Below, piece after piece: positions 60,701 to 64,000 of a stretch of 64,000 bases of DNA. The stretch spans positions 1,612,001-1,676,000 of the forward strand of contig OY759723.1 in assembly GCA_963662575.1 (NCBI GenBank). The letters are read 5' to 3'. The stretch is from Bin5 sp963662575 (lineage in GTDB: Bacteria; Chloroflexota; Anaerolineae; Caldilineales; Caldilineaceae). The position numbers and the translations under genes are program-made. How positions within the stretch are numbered: the first letter of the stretch is position 1; each line of letters starts with the position of its first letter. Below the pieces are notes generated by a model. The model ran no database searches, was not told where the DNA came from, and worked only from the letters and a program-made list of their open reading frames with translations.

Positions 60701-63700
60701 GTGTGCGGGGGAACCATAAGCCTCAGCGTCCGGGTGCGGCATCATTCGGGTCTATCCCCGCGTGTGCGGGGGAACCCGATTTATCCAGACTCCGAATTCA
60801 GATACCCGAGGTCTATCCCCGCGTGTGCGGGGGAACCTTTTACAGCGCCTTTGTCGACATAGGCACTAAAGGTCTATCCCCGCGTGTGCGGGGGAACCTC
60901 CTCAGTCTCTAAGCGGAGTGCATCCCACGAGGGTCTATCCCCGCGTGTGCGGGGGAACCACGAGGACCAGCAGGGCGATCCGCAGAAATGGAGGTCTATC
61001 CCCGCGTGTGCGGGGGAACCGCCTTCGGCCCCGCCCTCGTCGCGGATCAGCGCGGTCTATCCCCGCGTGTGCGGGGGAACCTCACCTGGAACGGCGGCGA
61101 GCTGCAGAAGGCGGGGTCTATCCCCGCGTGTGCGGGGGAACCAACGTCACTTTAGTGCCACAATGTGCGCACCAGGGTCTATCCCCGCGTGTGCGGGGGA
61201 ACCGCCAGGGCCAACAGAGAGGACCGGGCTTACTACGGTCTATCCCCGCGTGTGCGGGGGAACCGCTGTGCCATAAAAAGGCGGCCGCCGCCCAGACGGT
61301 CTATCCCCGCGTGTGCGGGGGAACCATTTTCAAGACTGGGGTTCCATGTGGTCGATGTGGTCTATCCCCGCGTGTGCGGGGGAACCCTGAAGATCTTCGG
61401 CTCCGAGGACAACGTGACGGGTCTATCCCCGCGTGTGCGGGGGAACCGCAAGTCTATCCTGCAATGTCTCGCCCTTAAACGGTCTATCCCCGCGTGTGCG
61501 GGGGAACCTCTCCCCTGCAAAATGGCTTTATCCGAACATGCGGTCTATCCCCGCGTGTGCGGGGGAACCTCTTTCCCATACGGTAGCCAAGCCGTGTACT
61601 GGGGTCTATCCCCGCGTGTGCGGGGGAACCCCTTGGCAAGAATGCCCGGCGTTGCGGATGTGAGGTCTATCCCCGCGTGTGCGGGGGAACCATGGCCCGA
61701 AAGCAAGGCGTCCGACGATAGCCAGGTCTATCCCCGCGTGTGCGGGGGAACCGAATCCAAGCAGGGTGACATTTTCCAAGTGAGGGGTCTATCCCCGCGT
61801 GTGCGGGGGAACCGGGCGTCCACCAAATATGGCGACGAACTAGAGGGGTCTATCCCCGCGTGTGCGGGGGAACCCACGTGCTCAGGGCCGGGCCTTGCAT
61901 CTTCCATGGTCTATCCCCGCGTGTGCGGGGGAACCGTGACTGCTTCCCTTGCCTCATCTTCAAACCACGGTCTATCCCCGCGTGTGCGGGGGAACCCCCT
62001 TGCCGCTGTCGTCGATCTGCTCGATACCCGGTCTATCCCCGCGTGTGCGGGGGAACCTCGCGCCTGTCCTACTCGGACGTGCGCTGGTGTGGTCTATCCC
62101 CGCGTGTGCGGGGGAACCACTATAACGAGACAGTCAGGCATATCCGCAACAGGTCTATCCCCGCGTGTGCGGGGGAACCCGCCGGTCGCATTCCGATTGA
62201 CAAGCCGCCTCCGGTCTATCCCCGCGTGTGCGGGGGAACCCGGTCGCTGTCTGTGGCGCGGCTGGCCTCGAGGGGTCTATCCCCGCGTGTGCGGGGGAAC
62301 CCAGCATACCGGGCGGCGTCCCAACATCGCCATCGGTCTATCCCCGCGTGTGCGGGGGAACCGTATCAGCAGTGGAGCGGTGCGAAAATAATGTAGGTCT
62401 ATCCCCGCGTGTGCGGGGGAACCGGTTTTATCCGCGGTGGATGCGATCCATATCCGGGTCTATCCCCGCGTGTGCGGGGGAACCCCGCCTACGAGGAGGT
62501 TACGAAATGACTACAAAGGTCTATCCCCGCGTGTGCGGGGGAACCATCAGCGCCGACCACGGTAAAATCCCGCCAAACGGTCTATCCCCGCGTGTGCGGG
62601 GGAACCAAGAACAGGTGCCACTGCTGCGTCATCTGTCCGGGTCTATCCCCGCGTGTGCGGGGGAACCCGCACATTCCGCCGCCGACAACTGAAACCTGAC
62701 GGTCTATCCCCGCGTGTGCGGGGGAACCTGCTCGAGATCCCGCCGGACTACCGGCCAACTGGGTCTATCCCCGCGTGTGCGGGGGAACCACAAATATAGT
62801 CATCCGCCTTCCCGGTCCCCGGGGTCTATCCCCGCGTGTGCGGGGGAACCTCTTTGATGTTGAACTGGTACATGGTGAACGCCGGTCTATCCCCGCGTGT
62901 GCGGGGGAACCCCTGGCAGGCTTCGAGCGTTCCGTACATGATAGGGTCTATCCCCGCGTGTGCGGGGGAACCTCTACAATTAAAATCTTACAACTTAACT
63001 ACAACGGTCTATCCCCGCGTGTGCGGGGGAACCTAGCACAGAAGGCTTGGCTAGTCAAGTATATAGGGTCTATCCCCGCGTGTGCGGGGGAACCGCACCT
63101 GTTCTTCAGCACCGATCACAATACCTAGGTCTATCCCCGCGTGTGCGGGGGAACCGCGTGCGCTTCAGCTACCCTTCTTTTTATGACAGGTCTATCCCCG
63201 CGTGTGCGGGGGAACCGGTTCATGCACTGTATGGATGCCGCCCGTCAAAGGTCTATCCCCGCGTGTGCGGGGGAACCCATTTCGGCGACGGGATCAGCAT
63301 GCGCTACGACGGTCTATCCCCGCGTGTGCGGGGGAACCAGGCCCAGCAGCCGCGCTTCGCGCTCCATCAGCGGTCTATCCCCGCGTGTGCGGGGGAACCG
63401 CCGTCATGCCCGGCTGCCAGACGGGGATCGGAGGTCTATCCCCGCGTGTGCGGGGGAACCCGCTATCGGTCGAGCTCAGGTCCAGTAAGCTCAGGTCTAT
63501 CCCCGCGTGTGCGGGGGAACCCGGCAGAATAAGGGAACAAGGTCATTCCCCCGCGGTCTATCCCCGCGTGTGCGGGGGAACCAAACCAGTGCGGGTTTCA
63601 GATTTGTTTCCATGGGGTCTATCCCCGCGTGTGCGGGGGAACCCACACAGCGTAGGCGAGTACGTGCGGGGGAAAAGGTCTATCCCCGCGTGTGCGGGGG

Positions 63701-64000
63701 AACCCGTGACCCCCAGCGCCGCGATCCGCGCTGTCGAGGTCTATCCCCGCGTGTGCGGGGGAACCCTTCTCACCGCTCAATATCTCGGCGGTCGTGACGG
63801 TCTATCCCCGCGTGTGCGGGGGAACCCCTGGATCATCGTGCGGCGGTAAAGATTGTTCGGTCTATCCCCGCGTGTGCGGGGGAACCTCCCCGAATCCTCC
63901 CAACGCGTAATCCCCATATGGTCTATCCCCGCGTGTGCGGGGGAACCCCCGGACCGCCCATCACGAAACCTTCTACCCGAGGTCTATCCCCGCGTGTGCG
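57760..64000 (-). CRISPR. CRISPR array, type I-E-like repeat, 103 repeats in window
   Basis: 28-bp repeats start GGTCTATCC and end GGGGGAACC on the plus strand, with a CCCCGC-GTGT-GCGGGG palindrome. Repeats begin at 57760 and recur every 61 bases (33-base spacers), with one 32-base spacer between 63799 and 63859. I count 103 repeats and 102 complete spacers; the last repeat is cut by the window edge. On the minus strand the repeat ends ATAGACC, like the I-E 5' handle, so transcription is leftward. The leftmost repeat has two substitutions and the fourth (57943) has one; the rest look identical. This makes the left end leader-distal and places the leader, and probably cas genes, beyond 64000. 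Confidence 0.98.

Noticed and set aside
57754..63849. Many overlapping plus-strand frames encoding repeated 'PRVRGN', 'IPACAGEP', 'YPRVCGGT' peptides
   Set aside because: They are translations of the CRISPR repeat in three frames; period 61 is not a multiple of three, so peptides cycle. No gene.

Overview
This is a GC-rich bacterial chromosome segment. It carries F420-0:L-glutamate ligase (CofE), a YqeB-type molybdenum-hydroxylase accessory protein, MoxR/DUF58, and many secreted proteins with Thr-Pro 'ATPTATPT' linkers. That combination best fits Chloroflexota (Anaerolineae/Caldilineae-like). The assignment is inferred from gene content; no phylogenetic marker settles it.

Layout. 0.3-13.4 kb is mostly housekeeping: a small membrane protein, leucyl aminopeptidase, a class I/II aminotransferase, tRNA-Arg(CCG) with a terminator, a coupled yqeB-cofE pair, a divergent tsaC-GT4-GT26 run, a lipoprotein solute-binding protein, and a 936-residue TIM-barrel protein with beta-sandwich repeats. 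14.2-21.1 kb holds moxR-DUF58, a LacI regulator, RNase PH, a PIN-toxin module and a zinc-ribbon protein.

22.2-40.4 kb is the most unusual part. Five consecutive same-strand genes encode exported proteins of about 850-1,400 residues. Each has a signal peptide, an N-terminal Cys-containing domain, a low-complexity linker of different chemistry in each protein, and three to six C-terminal bacterial SH3 (SH3b) repeats. Each gene has a GC-rich hairpin after it. Non-coding upstream regions are conserved between genes 1 and 2 and between genes 4 and 5. Large internal in-frame duplications show recent expansion. A related Cys-containing fibronectin-III-like module ('YNLYH') recurs in two lipoproteins at 53-57 kb.

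40.6-57.5 kb contains an orphan Phd-type antitoxin, a VapBC-type pair with a near-consensus promoter, a phosphotransferase, RNase HI, two paralogous LivJ-type lipoproteins without permeases, a MarR regulator, three tRNA-Ala genes, a VOC cluster with one truncated member, a GT-C membrane glycosyltransferase with a double zinc ribbon, a GxxExxY protein, and two surface lipoproteins flanking a tiny membrane protein.

57.8 kb to the window end is one CRISPR array: 103 repeats (the last cut by the edge) and 102 complete spacers, with a type I-E-like repeat. The degenerate repeat at the left end and the repeat polarity place the leader, and probably the cas genes, beyond the right edge. Intergenic DNA is rich in dispersed elements: a roughly 208-bp multi-hairpin repeat, a 'cttcgtgg' minisatellite at three loci, and heptanucleotide tracts that often sit at, or supply, gene stop codons.
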